Origin: an uncultured Veillonellaceae bacterium
Lineage (GTDB): Bacteria > Bacillota > Negativicutes > Selenomonadales > Selenomonadaceae
Length of the DNA: 39,374 bases
Reading direction: 5' to 3'
NCBI GenBank assembly: GCA_902801565.1
Contig: CADCIX010000022.1
Coordinates: 1-39,374, forward strand
Shown: positions 17,119 to 26,256 of the stretch, piece after piece
Position numbering within the stretch: the stretch's first letter is position 1
Layout of the letters: the number at the start of each line of letters is the position of its first letter
Position numbers and translations under genes: made by a program
The notes under the pieces: generated by a model
Told to the model about the DNA's origin: nothing
The model's database searches: none
What the model saw: only the letters and a program-made list of their open reading frames with translations

Positions 17119-18462
17119 ATGTGCCAATACACACGTCGCCATTTCCTTCGCCTTTGCTGCCGCGGACTTCTGCTCCTGGGCCTCGGAAGCCTGGTTCCCT
17201 CTTATCTGCACCCCCATGCGGAAGCCTCCGAAGTGCTGCCCGATGGGCTCCATCTGCCTCTGGATTACCTTCTTTCCCTGCCGGCAAAAAATCTTCGCCA
17301 CATCATCACCTCTGACCCGACAAGTTCCATTACCATCATGTGGCAGTCCGACAAGCTCCAGCAGGACGTCCGGCTGGAATACCGAAAGCATGGGACAGAA
17401 GGAGCTGCATGGGCACCGGTTTCCTACGAAAACGTCCGGTGGCCCGAAGCACAGACATTCATCTATACGGCACATCTGGAACGACTGGACCCGGAAACCA
17501 CCTATGACTACCGCATCGTCTGCAAGGATGCCGCCAATGAATGGCATGCCTTCCAAACCGCCGGATATGGCCCCATGGAAGCTGTCATTGTCTGCGATTC
17601 CCAATGCGGCAACGACTACAGCGACTGGAAGAAGACCATCCATGCCGCTGCTGGCCGCCATCCCAGGGCAGATTTCATCGCCGATATCGGGGACATCGTG
17701 GACAACGGGCAGTCCCACTGGCATTGGAAGGAATGGTATGGCGGCATCGCCGACCTGCTGCCCCGGTATCTTTTCGTTCCCGTCATGGGCAACCATGAAT
17801 GCTATGACATGGATTGGAAGGACTGCCTGCCCACAGGCTATCTCCACCAGTTCTCCCTTCCCGTCAACGACAGCCGGAAGTTCCTCGGCTACTACTATTC
17901 CTTCAACTATGGTCCGGCGCATTTCCTCGTGCTCAACACCCAGTTCCAGGAACTGGATGCCCTGGTTCCCGGGCTCCTGGAGGAACAGCTTGCCTGGATG
18001 AAGGAAGACCTTTCCAAAAACAATCGTCTCTGGAAGATCGTTCTCATGCACAAGGACATCCTCTCCTACAACGAGTACAACCTCTATACCCAGGAAACCG
18101 GCGGCCTCAACGACATTGCCCACGACTTCATGGAAAGCTTCGACGCCCTCGGCATCGATCTCGTGCTCACCGGCCACATGCACACCTATCGCAACCGGGG
18201 CCACATCTACAATTTCAAGTCTTCCGACCACGGCCCTGTCTATGTGCTCTGCGGTCTCAGCGGCAACGCCCACTACGAGGTTCCCCCGGATCCCGAATTC
18301 GACAAGGTATCCGCACCCCAGCCGGAAACCGACAACTACGTCATCCTGAATGTTTCTCCCCAGGAGCTCCGCCTGCGCTGCTTCCTTCCCGACGGCACTC
18401 TTCTCGACGATATGCACCTTTCCACATCAAATAAAAAAAGCCCGCACGAAGCGGACTTCTAA
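17119..18462 (+). CDS. Tat-exported purple-acid-phosphatase-like metallophosphoesterase
   Basis: A 447-residue exported enzyme. The N-terminus TRRHFLRLCCRGLLLLG has a twin-arginine motif and a hydrophobic core, with a cleavage-like ASA/AEA site near residue 35, suggesting folded export with metal. A fibronectin III-like N-domain (ITSDPTSSITIMWQS, LDPETTYDYRI) is typical of purple acid phosphatases. The dinuclear metal site is complete: VCDSQ, DIGDIVDNG, GNHE, LMHKD and GHMHTY. It probably hydrolyses phosphomonoesters outside the membrane. AGGAGG precedes the start. The last nine codons overlap the terminator of the convergent methyltransferase, so the C-terminal tail is terminator-encoded. 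Confidence 0.88.
   Translation: MCQYTRRHFLRLCCRGLLLLGLGSLVPSYLHPHAEASEVLPDGLHLPLDYLLSLPAKNLRHIITSDPTSSITIMWQSDKLQQDVRLEYRKHGTEGAAWAPVSYENVRWPEAQTFIYTAHLERLDPETTYDYRIVCKDAANEWHAFQTAGYGPMEAVIVCDSQCGNDYSDWKKTIHAAAGRHPRADFIADIGDIVDNGQSHWHWKEWYGGIADLLPRYLFVPVMGNHECYDMDWKDCLPTGYLHQFSLPVNDSRKFLGYYYSFNYGPAHFLVLNTQFQELDALVPGLLEEQLAWMKEDLSKNNRLWKIVLMHKDILSYNEYNLYTQETGGLNDIAHDFMESFDALGIDLVLTGHMHTYRNRGHIYNFKSSDHGPVYVLCGLSGNAHYEVPPDPEFDKVSAPQPETDNYVILNVSPQELRLRCFLPDGTLLDDMHLSTSNKKSPHEADF
18432..18457 (-). terminator. intrinsic terminator of the UbiE-like methyltransferase
   Basis: On the minus strand AGTCCGC, loop TTCGT, GCGGGCT, then a seven-T run: a seven-pair stem with one wobble. It overlaps the 3' end of the convergent phosphoesterase gene. 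Confidence 0.8.
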
Positions 18463-18466
18463 AACT

Positions 18467-19150
18467 CTATTTCTTTCTACACACAAAGGCAGTCTCTGCC
18501 TCCACGGAAACGATACTCACATCCCGGCAGAACCCTTCCAGCCGCGCCCGGAGGCTCTTGGCCGTATCAAAGGGCGGTGTGAAGAACCCGCCCCGCACGA
18601 AAACATGCCTGACAAAAAAATCCGTCCGCGCCTGTTCCCCTGCAACATAGCAGGTGCCGCAGAAAATCCCTCCCGGCTTCAGTACGCGGTTCAGTTCACG
18701 AAAAGCCGCCTCCTTGTCGGGAAAGGCATGCAGCCCATTCACCGTGAGCACCACGTCGAAGGAGCCGTCATCAAAGGGCAGCTTTCCCACATCTCCCTGA
18801 CGGAACTCCACATTCCTCAAATCCAGCGATGCTGCCCGCTTCCTCGCGGCCTCCAGCATCTTCTCCACATAGTCCATGCAGACGATCTCCGCCTCCGGAA
18901 AGCCTTGGTACACAGGCAGGGAAAGACATCCTGTCCCCACAGGGATTTCCAGCAGCCTCCCACGGAATCCCTTCGGGATGCCCGAAAAGGCGGTATTCAC
19001 ATATCTCCGGCTTTTTTCTTCGTCCAGATTCCAGATCAGGCGGCAGATCAGTTTCCCAAGCCAGCTGCTATAGGTCATCATTCCATCATAGGCTTCCGCT
19101 GTATCTCCAACAGTTTGGTAAGCCTTCCCAATCTTGTCCTTCCTTTGCAT
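18467..19150 (-). CDS. class I SAM-dependent methyltransferase (UbiE-like)
   Basis: A 227-residue cytoplasmic methyltransferase with motif I LLEIPVGTGCLSLPV (about 66-80), the acidic post-II residue in IVCMDYVEKML, GDVGKLPFDDGSFDVVLTVNGLHAFPD and the post-III LNRVLKPGGIFCG, the pattern of small-molecule methyltransferases related to UbiE. The substrate is not predictable. The start at 19150 has GAGGGG six bases upstream. It is transcribed alone, with a terminator right after the stop. Confidence 0.88.
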   Translation of the reverse strand: MQRKDKIGKAYQTVGDTAEAYDGMMTYSSWLGKLICRLIWNLDEEKSRRYVNTAFSGIPKGFRGRLLEIPVGTGCLSLPVYQGFPEAEIVCMDYVEKMLEAARKRAASLDLRNVEFRQGDVGKLPFDDGSFDVVLTVNGLHAFPDKEAAFRELNRVLKPGGIFCGTCYVAGEQARTDFFVRHVFVRGGFFTPPFDTAKSLRARLEGFCRDVSIVSVEAETAFVCRKK

Positions 19151-19170
19151 CTGCTGCCCCTCTTTTCCTC

Positions 19171-19230
19171 AAAAACATGCCCCCGACAAGGTTTCATCGG
19201 CCAACGTCATGAAATCTCATCGGGGGCATT
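19171..19230 (-). terminator. terminator-like long hairpin after the 92-residue gene
   Basis: ATGCCCCCGA (19177-19186) pairs with TCGGGGGCAT (19220-19229), and within it GGTTTCAT pairs with ATGAAATC. On the minus strand the stem is followed by GTTTTTG. It lies between the 92-residue gene and the methyltransferase. Confidence 0.7.
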
Positions 19231-19271
19231 CCTTATCCAGTGCAGTTTCTTTCAGCAAATTATTCTGCTCC

Positions 19272-19550
19272 TTATTGATAGGCACTCAACTTGTTCCGCA
19301 ACGACCGAAAGTCCATACCGTCCGTATAGAAGAGTGACTGCGTAGCGCGGCCGATCTCCAGACGATATGCCTCCGGAATCTTGCTCTCTGCCACTGTCTG
19401 GCGGTTCCGTGCCTTCTGCAAAAACTCGGAAAACTTCTTCCCTGAAGCCTGATCTTCATATCCTTCCTTGCGATCGAATGAGCGTCCCACATCATAGTCA
19501 ACGCCCTTCACCCTCGCAACCCTCTCAATGCGTTCTACCATTTCTGCCAC
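19272..19550 (-). CDS. hypothetical protein, 92 residues
   Basis: A small, charged, soluble protein without signal peptide or membrane segment (MAEMVERIERVARVKGVDY at the start, FYTDGMDFRSLRNKLSAYQ at the end). GGAGGT lies seven bases before the ATG and a TATAAT (minus strand, 19594-19599) lies about 45 bases upstream, so it is probably expressed on its own, and it ends in a strong hairpin. I do not recognise a family. It lies between the his operon and a methyltransferase. Confidence 0.7.
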   Translation of the reverse strand: MAEMVERIERVARVKGVDYDVGRSFDRKEGYEDQASGKKFSEFLQKARNRQTVAESKIPEAYRLEIGRATQSLFYTDGMDFRSLRNKLSAYQ

Positions 19551-19643
19551 CTCCTATCCGAGGTCTTACAAAGGATGAATTCTTCTTATGTCTATTATAT
19601 CGTAAATCAGGCAGAAAAGGTTAAATTTTTTTCCGTATTTCCT

Positions 19644-20390
19644 TCACATTTTTCCCACAGTCGCCGCATAAACCGCAAATTCATTTTCCCCATCAAGGTT
19701 CAAGGCCGCATTGAGTCTGTCATCGTAAAAGGCCCCTATGGCACAAACACCGACGTTGATCGTCTGGCCTGCCAGATACAGGTTTTCGCAGACGTGGCCT
19801 GCATCAAGGAACAGGTATCGATAAGCGCGATTGCCGAACTTATAGGTCATGCGCTCCGAAACTGCCGCCCATACAAATGCTGCAGCACTGTTCTTCACCA
19901 TATTGGTCGCCTTGAACCCCGCGAGAAACCGCTCTTCTGCCTCCTCCTGGGATGCCTCGAAGACCAGCACATGCTCAAAGGCAAGGAATCGGTACAGCCC
20001 CGGCGCAAGGCCCTCCACATTCCGGATATAAAGGTAGGTCTCAAAGGCATGACGCCCGCCTGCGGAGGGAACATTGCGCATGCTGTCGCCGTTGGGAAGG
20101 ACCATCTTGATTCCCTGGGTACACCAGAGCAGATAGGACAGGTCATTCAGTGACAGTGCTTCCTGGCTGTACTGGCGGACGGTGGAGCGGAGCTCCACCA
20201 TCTCCAGGAAATTCACGTTCTTGTCCGGCAGCAGTCCCGGTTCCGGCAGGGGAATTACCTTTGCCCCCGCCGGAGCCGGTTTCTCTGTCATCGGTGGTTC
20301 CTTCCCTGCCATGGCAGGGGTATCCGCGCTCTGCTCCAAGGTCGTGGTTTTCAAAAATTGCTGCAGGATATTGTTTTCTTTCATCTCCAT
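19644..20390 (-). CDS. SagB/ThcOx-family nitroreductase-like oxidoreductase
   Basis: A 248-residue FMN-dependent nitroreductase-fold protein. FLEMVELRSTVRQYSQEALSL is the R(R/S)S.R.Y/F signature of SagB-type dehydrogenases, followed by LSYLLWCTQGI, SAGGRHAFETYLYI and GLAPGLYRF, and a C-terminal DAGHVCENLYLAGQ helix. SagB relatives oxidise azolines in peptide natural products, but many SagB-like proteins have unknown substrates, and no cyclodehydratase or precursor peptide is seen here. The first about 65 residues are a Pro/Ala/Lys-rich low-complexity extension. The ATG at 20390 follows GAGG and lies 11 bases after the hisIE stop, so it is probably the last gene of the his operon. Confidence 0.82.
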   Translation of the reverse strand: MEMKENNILQQFLKTTTLEQSADTPAMAGKEPPMTEKPAPAGAKVIPLPEPGLLPDKNVNFLEMVELRSTVRQYSQEALSLNDLSYLLWCTQGIKMVLPNGDSMRNVPSAGGRHAFETYLYIRNVEGLAPGLYRFLAFEHVLVFEASQEEAEERFLAGFKATNMVKNSAAAFVWAAVSERMTYKFGNRAYRYLFLDAGHVCENLYLAGQTINVGVCAIGAFYDDRLNAALNLDGENEFAVYAATVGKM

Positions 20391-20401
20391 GGCCGAATAC
20401 C

Positions 20402-21106
20402 TCACATATCGGGACGCTCGCCGGTCTTGCCCGTGAACTTGTGATAACTCCCGCCCTTGCGGCGATTCATGAGCTCCGCGAAAAGTTCCTCCGGCGTGAG
20501 GTTGTGGAAGGCCAGCAGGACAAGGCAATGGTACCAGAGGTCGCCCATCTCATAGAGAACCTCCTGCTTGCTCATGTTCTTGGAGGCAATGACTGTCTCC
20601 ACAGCCTCTTCCCCGACCTTCTTCAGGATCTTGTCCTGGCCCTTCTCGAAGAGATAGTTCGTATAGGAGCCCTCCACGGGATTCATGCGGCGATCCTGTA
20701 TGACATTGTAGAGATCGTTCAGCACCTTCACCAAAGAAGTCTCCGGCTCCGTCGGAATGACCGCCACATCCTTGCCATTCGCGCCCATCCTGCGCCCACT
20801 GAAACAGGAATAGGTGCCGGTATGGCAGGCAACGCCTGTCTGGTGGACGCGCACCAGAAGGGTGTCCCCATCGCAGTCATAGGAGATTTCCTTCACCTGC
20901 TGCACATTGCCGGAGGTCTCGCCCTTCTGCCAGAGCGTTTCACGACTGCGGCTGTAGAACCAGGTATAGCCCGTCTCGATGGTCTTCCTGAGGGACTCCT
21001 CGTTCATATAGGCAAGCATGAGCACCTGCCCGTTTTCCTCCTGGACGATTGCGGGAACCAGCCCTTTCTCATCAAATTTCACCATAGAAATATCTTGAAT
21101 ATCCAT
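20402..21106 (-). CDS. hisIE: bifunctional phosphoribosyl-AMP cyclohydrolase/phosphoribosyl-ATP pyrophosphatase
   Basis: A 234-residue fusion. Residues about 1-115 are HisI ([29 protein letters not shown] with zinc-binding Cys and His), which opens the purine ring of phosphoribosyl-AMP. Residues about 120-215 are HisE ([35 protein letters not shown]), an all-alpha pyrophosphohydrolase on phosphoribosyl-ATP. Its ATG shares one base with the hisF stop (TGATG), implying coupled translation. The order of catalysis (HisE then HisI) is opposite to the domain order, as usual for this fusion. Confidence 0.96.
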   Translation of the reverse strand: MDIQDISMVKFDEKGLVPAIVQEENGQVLMLAYMNEESLRKTIETGYTWFYSRSRETLWQKGETSGNVQQVKEISYDCDGDTLLVRVHQTGVACHTGTYSCFSGRRMGANGKDVAVIPTEPETSLVKVLNDLYNVIQDRRMNPVEGSYTNYLFEKGQDKILKKVGEEAVETVIASKNMSKQEVLYEMGDLWYHCLVLLAFHNLTPEELFAELMNRRKGGSYHKFTGKTGERPDM

Positions 21107-21864
21107 CAGAACCTTACCTCCACTCCACGAGATTTCAAGTAGTTCTTTACTTCCCTGACCGTGAACTGGCCATAATGGAAAACAGAAGCCGCAAGGACGG
21201 CATCCGCCTTCCCCATGGTAAGCACATCGTAGAAATGCTCCAGTGTCCCTGCACCGCCGGAAGCGATGACGGGAACATCCACGGCCTCCGATACCGCACG
21301 GGTCAATGGGATATCATAGCCGTCCTTCGTGCCGTCAGCATCCATGCTGGTGAGCAGGATCTCCCCTGCGCCCAGTTCCACACCGCGCTTCACCCATTCC
21401 AGACAGTCGATTCCCGTCGGGGTGCGCCCGCCATTGATGTAGACCTCCCAACTGTCTTCCCCGTTCCTGCGGGCATCCACCGCCAGGACGATGCACTGCC
21501 GCCCGAAACGCTCCGCCCCCTGACGGATGATATCCGGGTCTTTCACCGCCGCCGTGTTCAGGGAAGTCTTGTCTGCCCCCGCCTTCAGCATGACGCGCAT
21601 GTCCTCCGTCGTGCGGATGCCGCCCCCCACCGTAAATGGGATGAACACCTGGGAGGCGCAGTCCTGTGCCACCTGCACCATGGTATTGCGCTTCTCGCTG
21701 GATGCGGTGATATCGAGGAAAACCAGCTCATCGCAGCGTTCCTCGTCATAGCGCGCAGCGAGCTCCACAGGGTCTCCTGCGTCCCTGAGCCCCACGAAAT
21801 TCGTGCCCTTCACCACACGGCCGTCCTTCACATCAAGACAGGGAATAATACGCTTCGTATACAT
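21106..21864 (-). CDS. hisF: imidazole glycerol phosphate synthase cyclase subunit
   Basis: A 252-residue (beta/alpha)8 barrel of usual HisF length. [16 protein letters not shown] contains the catalytic Asp near the N-terminus, [10 protein letters not shown] and [15 protein letters not shown] carry the phosphate-binding loops and second catalytic Asp, and VIASGGAGT closes the barrel. With HisH it turns PRFAR and ammonia into imidazole glycerol phosphate and AICAR. GGGAGAGG lies seven bases upstream within the end of hisA; three bases separate the two genes. Confidence 0.97.
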   Translation of the reverse strand: MYTKRIIPCLDVKDGRVVKGTNFVGLRDAGDPVELAARYDEERCDELVFLDITASSEKRNTMVQVAQDCASQVFIPFTVGGGIRTTEDMRVMLKAGADKTSLNTAAVKDPDIIRQGAERFGRQCIVLAVDARRNGEDSWEVYINGGRTPTGIDCLEWVKRGVELGAGEILLTSMDADGTKDGYDIPLTRAVSEAVDVPVIASGGAGTLEHFYDVLTMGKADAVLAASVFHYGQFTVREVKNYLKSRGVEVRF

Positions 21865-21867
21865 ATT

Positions 21868-22602
21868 TTAGTCCTCTCCCTTGGCAATTTCAATGGCCTT
21901 TGCCAGATCCAGGGAACCCGTATAGATGGATTTCCCCACGATAACGCCATCTATGCCGTCCTTTTCATGGATCTTCAGCTGCCTGATATCCTCCAGGGAC
22001 TTCACGCCTCCCGAGGCAATGATGGAAAGGCCGCTGGCCTTTGCCAAGGCAGCCGTTGCCTCCACATTAACGCCGGAAAGGGTGCCATCCCGGGAAATAT
22101 CCGTATATATGATGGTCGTGACACCGACCTCTGCCATCTGTTTGGCAAGCTCTTCCACCTTGATATCGCCGGATACACCCCATCCGTCCACAGCCACAAT
22201 GCCGTCCTTTGCGTCAATTCCGACCACGACGCGCTCGCCGCCATACACCTTGCAGGCTTCCTTCACAAGCTCCGGGTTCCGCACGGCAATGGAGCCGAGA
22301 ATCACGCGGTGGATGCCCAGGGAAAGCACTTCCTCAATGTTTTCCATGGTGCGGATGCCGCCGCCCAGTTCTGCGGGGATCTGGATTGCTTCCAATATTT
22401 CCTTAACCGCTGCAAGATTCTGTGATTTGCCCGTCAGGGCGCCATCCAGGTCCACAAGGTGCAGAAATTGCGCCCCCTGGGACTGCCATTTCTTTGCCAT
22501 CACCGATGGATGGTCGGAAAAGACCGTTTCCTGCGAAAAATCGCCCTTGAACAGGCGCACGCATTTGCCTCCACGAATATCAATCGCGGGAAATATCATC
22601 AT
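21868..22602 (-). CDS. hisA: ProFAR isomerase
   Basis: A 244-residue (beta/alpha)8 barrel, paralogue of HisF. FPAIDIRGGKCVRLFKGD carries the catalytic Asp, LGGGIRTMENIEEVL and YTDISRDGTLSG the second Asp and phosphate loops, IIASGGVKSLEDI the closing strand. It performs the Amadori rearrangement of ProFAR to PRFAR. GGAGGA lies about seven bases before the first ATG; a second in-frame ATG follows immediately. It is 12 bases after hisH. Confidence 0.97.
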   Translation of the reverse strand: MMIFPAIDIRGGKCVRLFKGDFSQETVFSDHPSVMAKKWQSQGAQFLHLVDLDGALTGKSQNLAAVKEILEAIQIPAELGGGIRTMENIEEVLSLGIHRVILGSIAVRNPELVKEACKVYGGERVVVGIDAKDGIVAVDGWGVSGDIKVEELAKQMAEVGVTTIIYTDISRDGTLSGVNVEATAALAKASGLSIIASGGVKSLEDIRQLKIHEKDGIDGVIVGKSIYTGSLDLAKAIEIAKGED

Positions 22603-22614
22603 GGAGCATTCCTC

Positions 22615-23244
22615 CTAACCTTTGGAACCGTCCGTTCCTTCCATGAAATTCCTGAGTATCTTCAAACCCACATCCCCGGATTTCTCCGGATGGAACTGGG
22701 TTGCCTGCACATTTCCTTTCGCCACGGCTGCCGTGAGCTCACTTCCATAGGATGTGGTTGCCGTGATGATGGCGGCATCCTCCGGAACCGCATGATAGCT
22801 GTGGACAAAATACACATAGGGATTCCTTTCCAGACCTGCGAAGAGATCTGTCTCCTGCCTCGGCTCCCTGAAATCAAGGGAATTCCATCCCATATGGGGC
22901 ACCTTGAGCCCGGGAGCCTCAATCTTCCGGACCATTCCCGGCAAAAGCCCCAATCCTTTGACGCCAGGAGATTCCTCGCTCCCGTCAAACAGGATCTGAA
23001 GGCCCACACAGATGCCAAGCAAAGGCTTCCCCTTGTCAATCTCCTCCTTCAGGACGGGAATGAGCCCTGTGGCCTCGAGGTTCTTCATGCAGTCCCCAAA
23101 GGCCCCGACACCGGGAAGAACGATCTTTTCCGCCGTCCTCAGTTTCCCGGCATCCTTCGTCACCTCGACATCGGCCCCCATAGCGATCAGCGCCTTTTCC
23201 ACGCTGAAGAGATTGCCGACGCCATAGTCAATCACTGCAATCAT
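22615..23244 (-). CDS. hisH: imidazole glycerol phosphate synthase glutaminase subunit
   Basis: A 209-residue class I glutamine amidotransferase that supplies ammonia to HisF. IDYGVGNLFSVEKAL is the N-terminal strand, LLGICVGLQILFDGSEE carries the nucleophile Cys (about 82) and QFHPEKSGDVG the catalytic His and Glu. The ATG at 23244 is chosen because GGGAGGAAG lies three to eight bases upstream and the conserved MIAVIDYG begins there; the frame is open further up but lies in hisB. Confidence 0.96.
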   Translation of the reverse strand: MIAVIDYGVGNLFSVEKALIAMGADVEVTKDAGKLRTAEKIVLPGVGAFGDCMKNLEATGLIPVLKEEIDKGKPLLGICVGLQILFDGSEESPGVKGLGLLPGMVRKIEAPGLKVPHMGWNSLDFREPRQETDLFAGLERNPYVYFVHSYHAVPEDAAIITATTSYGSELTAAVAKGNVQATQFHPEKSGDVGLKILRNFMEGTDGSKG

Positions 23245-23257
23245 TTTCTTCCTCCCG

Positions 23258-23842
23258 TCAAAGAACGCCCTTCGTGGACGGCACACCCTGAACCCTGTCA
23301 TCCTTCCCCGCGGCAATGCGCAGGGCATGTCCCAGGGCCTTGAAGATGGCCTCCACCTTGTGATGGGAATTCGTGCCGTACAGAACCTTCACATGAAGGG
23401 TGATTCCCGCATGGAAGGCAAAGGCCCGCAGGAATTCCTCGGTGAGTTCCGTATCGTAGCCGCCAATCATGGGCGCCATCTCCCCGCCGTCATAGACGAG
23501 GAAGGGCCTGCCGCTGATATCCAGTGCGACAAGGGCGAGGCTTTCGTCCATGGGAAGATAGAAGCTCCCATAGCGGGCAATTCCCTTCTTGTCTCCCAGA
23601 GCCTCCTTCAGGGCATCCCCCAGGGCGATCCCGATATCCTCCACGGAATGGTGCCCGTCCACCTCAATGTCTCCATTGCATTGCACGGTCAGGTCAAAAA
23701 GACCATGGGCGGCAAAGAGGTTCAGCATGTGGTCGAAAAAGCCGATGCCGGAATGGACCTCGGCCTTGCCCGTTCCATCCAATTCAAGACTGACGGAGAT
23801 ATCCGTCTCTGCCGTGCGCCGGCTGACACTTCCCTTTCGCAC
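23258..23842 (-). CDS. hisB: imidazoleglycerol-phosphate dehydratase
   Basis: A 194-residue monofunctional dehydratase with the two HHxxE manganese-binding repeats ([14 protein letters not shown] and [17 protein letters not shown]) and [13 protein letters not shown]. It dehydrates imidazole glycerol phosphate to imidazole acetol phosphate. The GTG at 23842 is preferred: it gives [14 protein letters not shown], the normal start of the family, has GGAAGG 11 bases upstream and begins one base after the hisC stop. A TTG 21 bases further up is possible but overlaps hisC. No histidinol-phosphatase domain is fused to it, unlike the enterobacterial HisB. Confidence 0.95.
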   Translation of the reverse strand: MRKGSVSRRTAETDISVSLELDGTGKAEVHSGIGFFDHMLNLFAAHGLFDLTVQCNGDIEVDGHHSVEDIGIALGDALKEALGDKKGIARYGSFYLPMDESLALVALDISGRPFLVYDGGEMAPMIGGYDTELTEEFLRAFAFHAGITLHVKVLYGTNSHHKVEAIFKALGHALRIAAGKDDRVQGVPSTKGVL

Positions 23843-23843
23843 C

Positions 23844-24908
23844 TCAATCACGTCCTTCCGCAAACAGTCGAATGGCCTTCAGCCACGTGTCATTTTCCTC
23901 CCGGAGCCCCATGGAAATCCGCAGACAGTTCGTGAGCCCCGGGGCATTTCCAAAGGAGCGCACGCCAATCCCCTGCCGGATCAGGGACTCATTGAGTTCC
24001 TGCGCCCTGTCGTATCTGGCCAGAAGGAAATTCGTCTCCGAGGGATAGACCGTAAAGCCCTCCACCTTCTTCAACTCCCCCGCCATGCGCTTTCGCTCGG
24101 CAATGGTCATCTGGATGCGGGGCACGAACTCATGGCGCATCTGATAGACGATATCCGCCACCACAAGAGAAAGGACATTCATGTGATAGGGCATATAGGC
24201 GCGGCTGACCATGGAAACGATGTCCGCGCCCGCCAACATATAGCCCACGCGGCTGGAGGCAAGTCCATAGGCCTTGGAAAAAGTTCTCGCGATGATGAGA
24301 TTCGGGTATTTCTTCAGCAGGCCAACCGCCGACTGCCCGTAAAACTCCACATAGGCCTCATCCACGAGAAAGGCGCAATCAATTTTCTCCGCAATGTATT
24401 CCACATCCCGCAGGGGAATCCCCGTTCCCGTCGGATTGTTGGGATTGCAGACAACCGCGAGATTCGCCCCGGACTCCTTGACGGTCTTGACAAAGCGCTC
24501 CGCATCAAGGGTATAGTCCTCCTCCAACTCCACGGGAACCCCTTCCGCATCCGCAGCATTGGCATAGATGGCATACATGGAGAAGGAGGGCCGGGGATAG
24601 ACAATCCTGCTTTTCTTCGTGCCGCCAAAACAATAAAATAATTTCTCGATGATCTCACTGGAACCGCTGCCCAGAAGCACATTTTCCTTCGCCAGGGAAA
24701 AATTCCTGGCAATCTGCTCGCAGAGGTCATCGTATTCCTCATTGGGATAGCGGTTAAAGGCAACGTGGGAAAGCCGTGCCATGACACGCTCCTCCACCAG
24801 GGGAGGAAGATTCATGTTGCATTCGTTGGCGTTGACCTTGATCTTCCAGGGACGTTCCGTCACATCGTATACCGGACGGTCTGCAAGCCCTGCTCTATAG
24901 TTCAGCAT
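23844..24908 (-). CDS. hisC: histidinol-phosphate aminotransferase
   Basis: A 354-residue PLP-dependent fold-I aminotransferase. [15 protein letters not shown] is the substrate-binding N-terminus, [10 protein letters not shown] the phosphate loop, [11 protein letters not shown] and DEAYVEFYG the cofactor-contacting segments, and [16 protein letters not shown] carries the Schiff-base Lys. It transfers an amino group from glutamate to imidazole acetol phosphate. The ATG at 24908 has GAGGGGG five bases upstream; the open frame continues into hisD but lacks homology. It lies 10 bases after hisD. Confidence 0.96.
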   Translation of the reverse strand: MLNYRAGLADRPVYDVTERPWKIKVNANECNMNLPPLVEERVMARLSHVAFNRYPNEEYDDLCEQIARNFSLAKENVLLGSGSSEIIEKLFYCFGGTKKSRIVYPRPSFSMYAIYANAADAEGVPVELEEDYTLDAERFVKTVKESGANLAVVCNPNNPTGTGIPLRDVEYIAEKIDCAFLVDEAYVEFYGQSAVGLLKKYPNLIIARTFSKAYGLASSRVGYMLAGADIVSMVSRAYMPYHMNVLSLVVADIVYQMRHEFVPRIQMTIAERKRMAGELKKVEGFTVYPSETNFLLARYDRAQELNESLIRQGIGVRSFGNAPGLTNCLRISMGLREENDTWLKAIRLFAEGRD

Positions 24909-24918
24909 AGACGCCCCC

Positions 24919-26256
24919 TCATTCCTTCCGGATCCTGATGGCATTGGCATGGGCCTGCAGCCCCTCTGACTCCGCCAGACGGATGATATCATCGCTGACG
25001 GCGGAAAGGGCCGGCTGCGTGTAGGAAATGATGCTCGTGCGCTTCATGAAGGTCTCCACATTCAGCACGGAATAATATCTTGCCGTTCCGCCGGTGGGCA
25101 GGACATGATTGGGCCCCGCAAAATAATCCCCAAGAGGCTCCGGCGAATAGGCGCCCAGGAACACCGCGCCCGCATGGCGCACATAGGGAAGAAGCTGAAA
25201 AGGCTCCTTCGTCAGAAGTTCCATGTGCTCCGGGGCGGAAACATTGGCAAAGCGCAGAGCCTGCATGATGTCCTCCGCAATGATGATGAGCCCGTTCCGC
25301 TCGATGCTCGCCCTTGCGATCTCCTGCCGCGGCAGCTGCGCAAGCTGTTTTTCTGCTTCTTCCGCGGTCTTCTTCGCCAGTTCCTCCGAATCCGTGATGA
25401 CGATGCTGCTGGCCAGCGGGTCGTGCTCCGCCTGGCTCAGCATATCCGCCGCGGTATACACGGGATCTGCCGTCTCATCGGCGACAATGAGAATCTCGCT
25501 GGGGCCTGCCAGCATGTCGATATCGCAGTGACCATAGACCTCTTTTTTCGCCAGGGTAACGAAAATATTGCCCGGCCCCGTGATCTTGTCCACCCGCGGG
25601 ATGGTTTCCGTGCCGAAGGCCATGGCCGCAATCGCCTGGGCGCCGCCGATCTTGAAGATCTTGCTGACACCGGCCTCCCTTGCGGCAAGGAGCACATAGG
25701 GATTGATCTTCCCGTTCTTCGGCGGAACCGCCATGATGATCTCACGGACCCCCGCCACGGAAGCAGGGACAGCATTCATGATGACCGAGGAGGGATAGGC
25801 CGCCGTGCCGCCGGGCACATAGATGCCCACCCGATCCAGGGGTATCACCGCCTGCCCAAGGATGGAGCCCTGTTCCCGATAGGTCATCCAGGAATTCGGC
25901 TTCTGCTCCTCATGGTATTTCCGCACATTCGCCGCAGCCTTCCGCAAAGATTCCACCACAGCCGGATCCGCTTCCTGCTCTGCCGCCTCGTATTCCTCCT
26001 CCGTCACAAGGAGATCCTCTGCACGGCAGTCCACCTTGTCGATGAGTTTCGTATAGTGAAGAACCGCCTCGTCGCCCTTGCCCCGCACGTCCGAAACGAT
26101 GCGCCGGACAAGCTCCGCCGCGGAAAGATCCTCGCCGAACAGCTTCTTGTTTGCCTCCCTGATCTTCGGATTCAGTTCCACCTCGTCAAAGGCAGCCTTG
26201 GTGAGCAGCCGCTCCACCTCCTGCTCCCCCACATCCTTTGCCCTTATGATTCGCAT
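24919..26256 (-). CDS. hisD: histidinol dehydrogenase
   Basis: A 445-residue zinc enzyme of usual length, oxidising histidinol to histidine with two NAD. Recognisable blocks are VPGGTAAYPSSVIMNAVPA, FKIGGAQAIAAMAFGTE, KITGPGN, MLAGPSEILIVADE, LSQAEHDPLASS and FANVSAPEHMEL (catalytic Glu/His region), followed by HVLPTGGTARYYS. The start overlaps the end of hisG by 13 bases, so translation is probably coupled. Confidence 0.97.
   Translation of the reverse strand: MRIIRAKDVGEQEVERLLTKAAFDEVELNPKIREANKKLFGEDLSAAELVRRIVSDVRGKGDEAVLHYTKLIDKVDCRAEDLLVTEEEYEAAEQEADPAVVESLRKAAANVRKYHEEQKPNSWMTYREQGSILGQAVIPLDRVGIYVPGGTAAYPSSVIMNAVPASVAGVREIIMAVPPKNGKINPYVLLAAREAGVSKIFKIGGAQAIAAMAFGTETIPRVDKITGPGNIFVTLAKKEVYGHCDIDMLAGPSEILIVADETADPVYTAADMLSQAEHDPLASSIVITDSEELAKKTAEEAEKQLAQLPRQEIARASIERNGLIIIAEDIMQALRFANVSAPEHMELLTKEPFQLLPYVRHAGAVFLGAYSPEPLGDYFAGPNHVLPTGGTARYYSVLNVETFMKRTSIISYTQPALSAVSDDIIRLAESEGLQAHANAIRIRKE

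Noticed and set aside
16400..18417. Minus-strand open frames opposite the VTT and phosphatase genes
   Set aside because: Composition is that of an antisense shadow (runs of Asp/Glu/Gly), with no ribosome site; the plus-strand genes have motifs and ribosome sites.
23244..23328. Longer hisH start overlapping hisB
   Set aside because: The added residues do not match HisH, and a good GGGAGGA site precedes the ATG at 23244.
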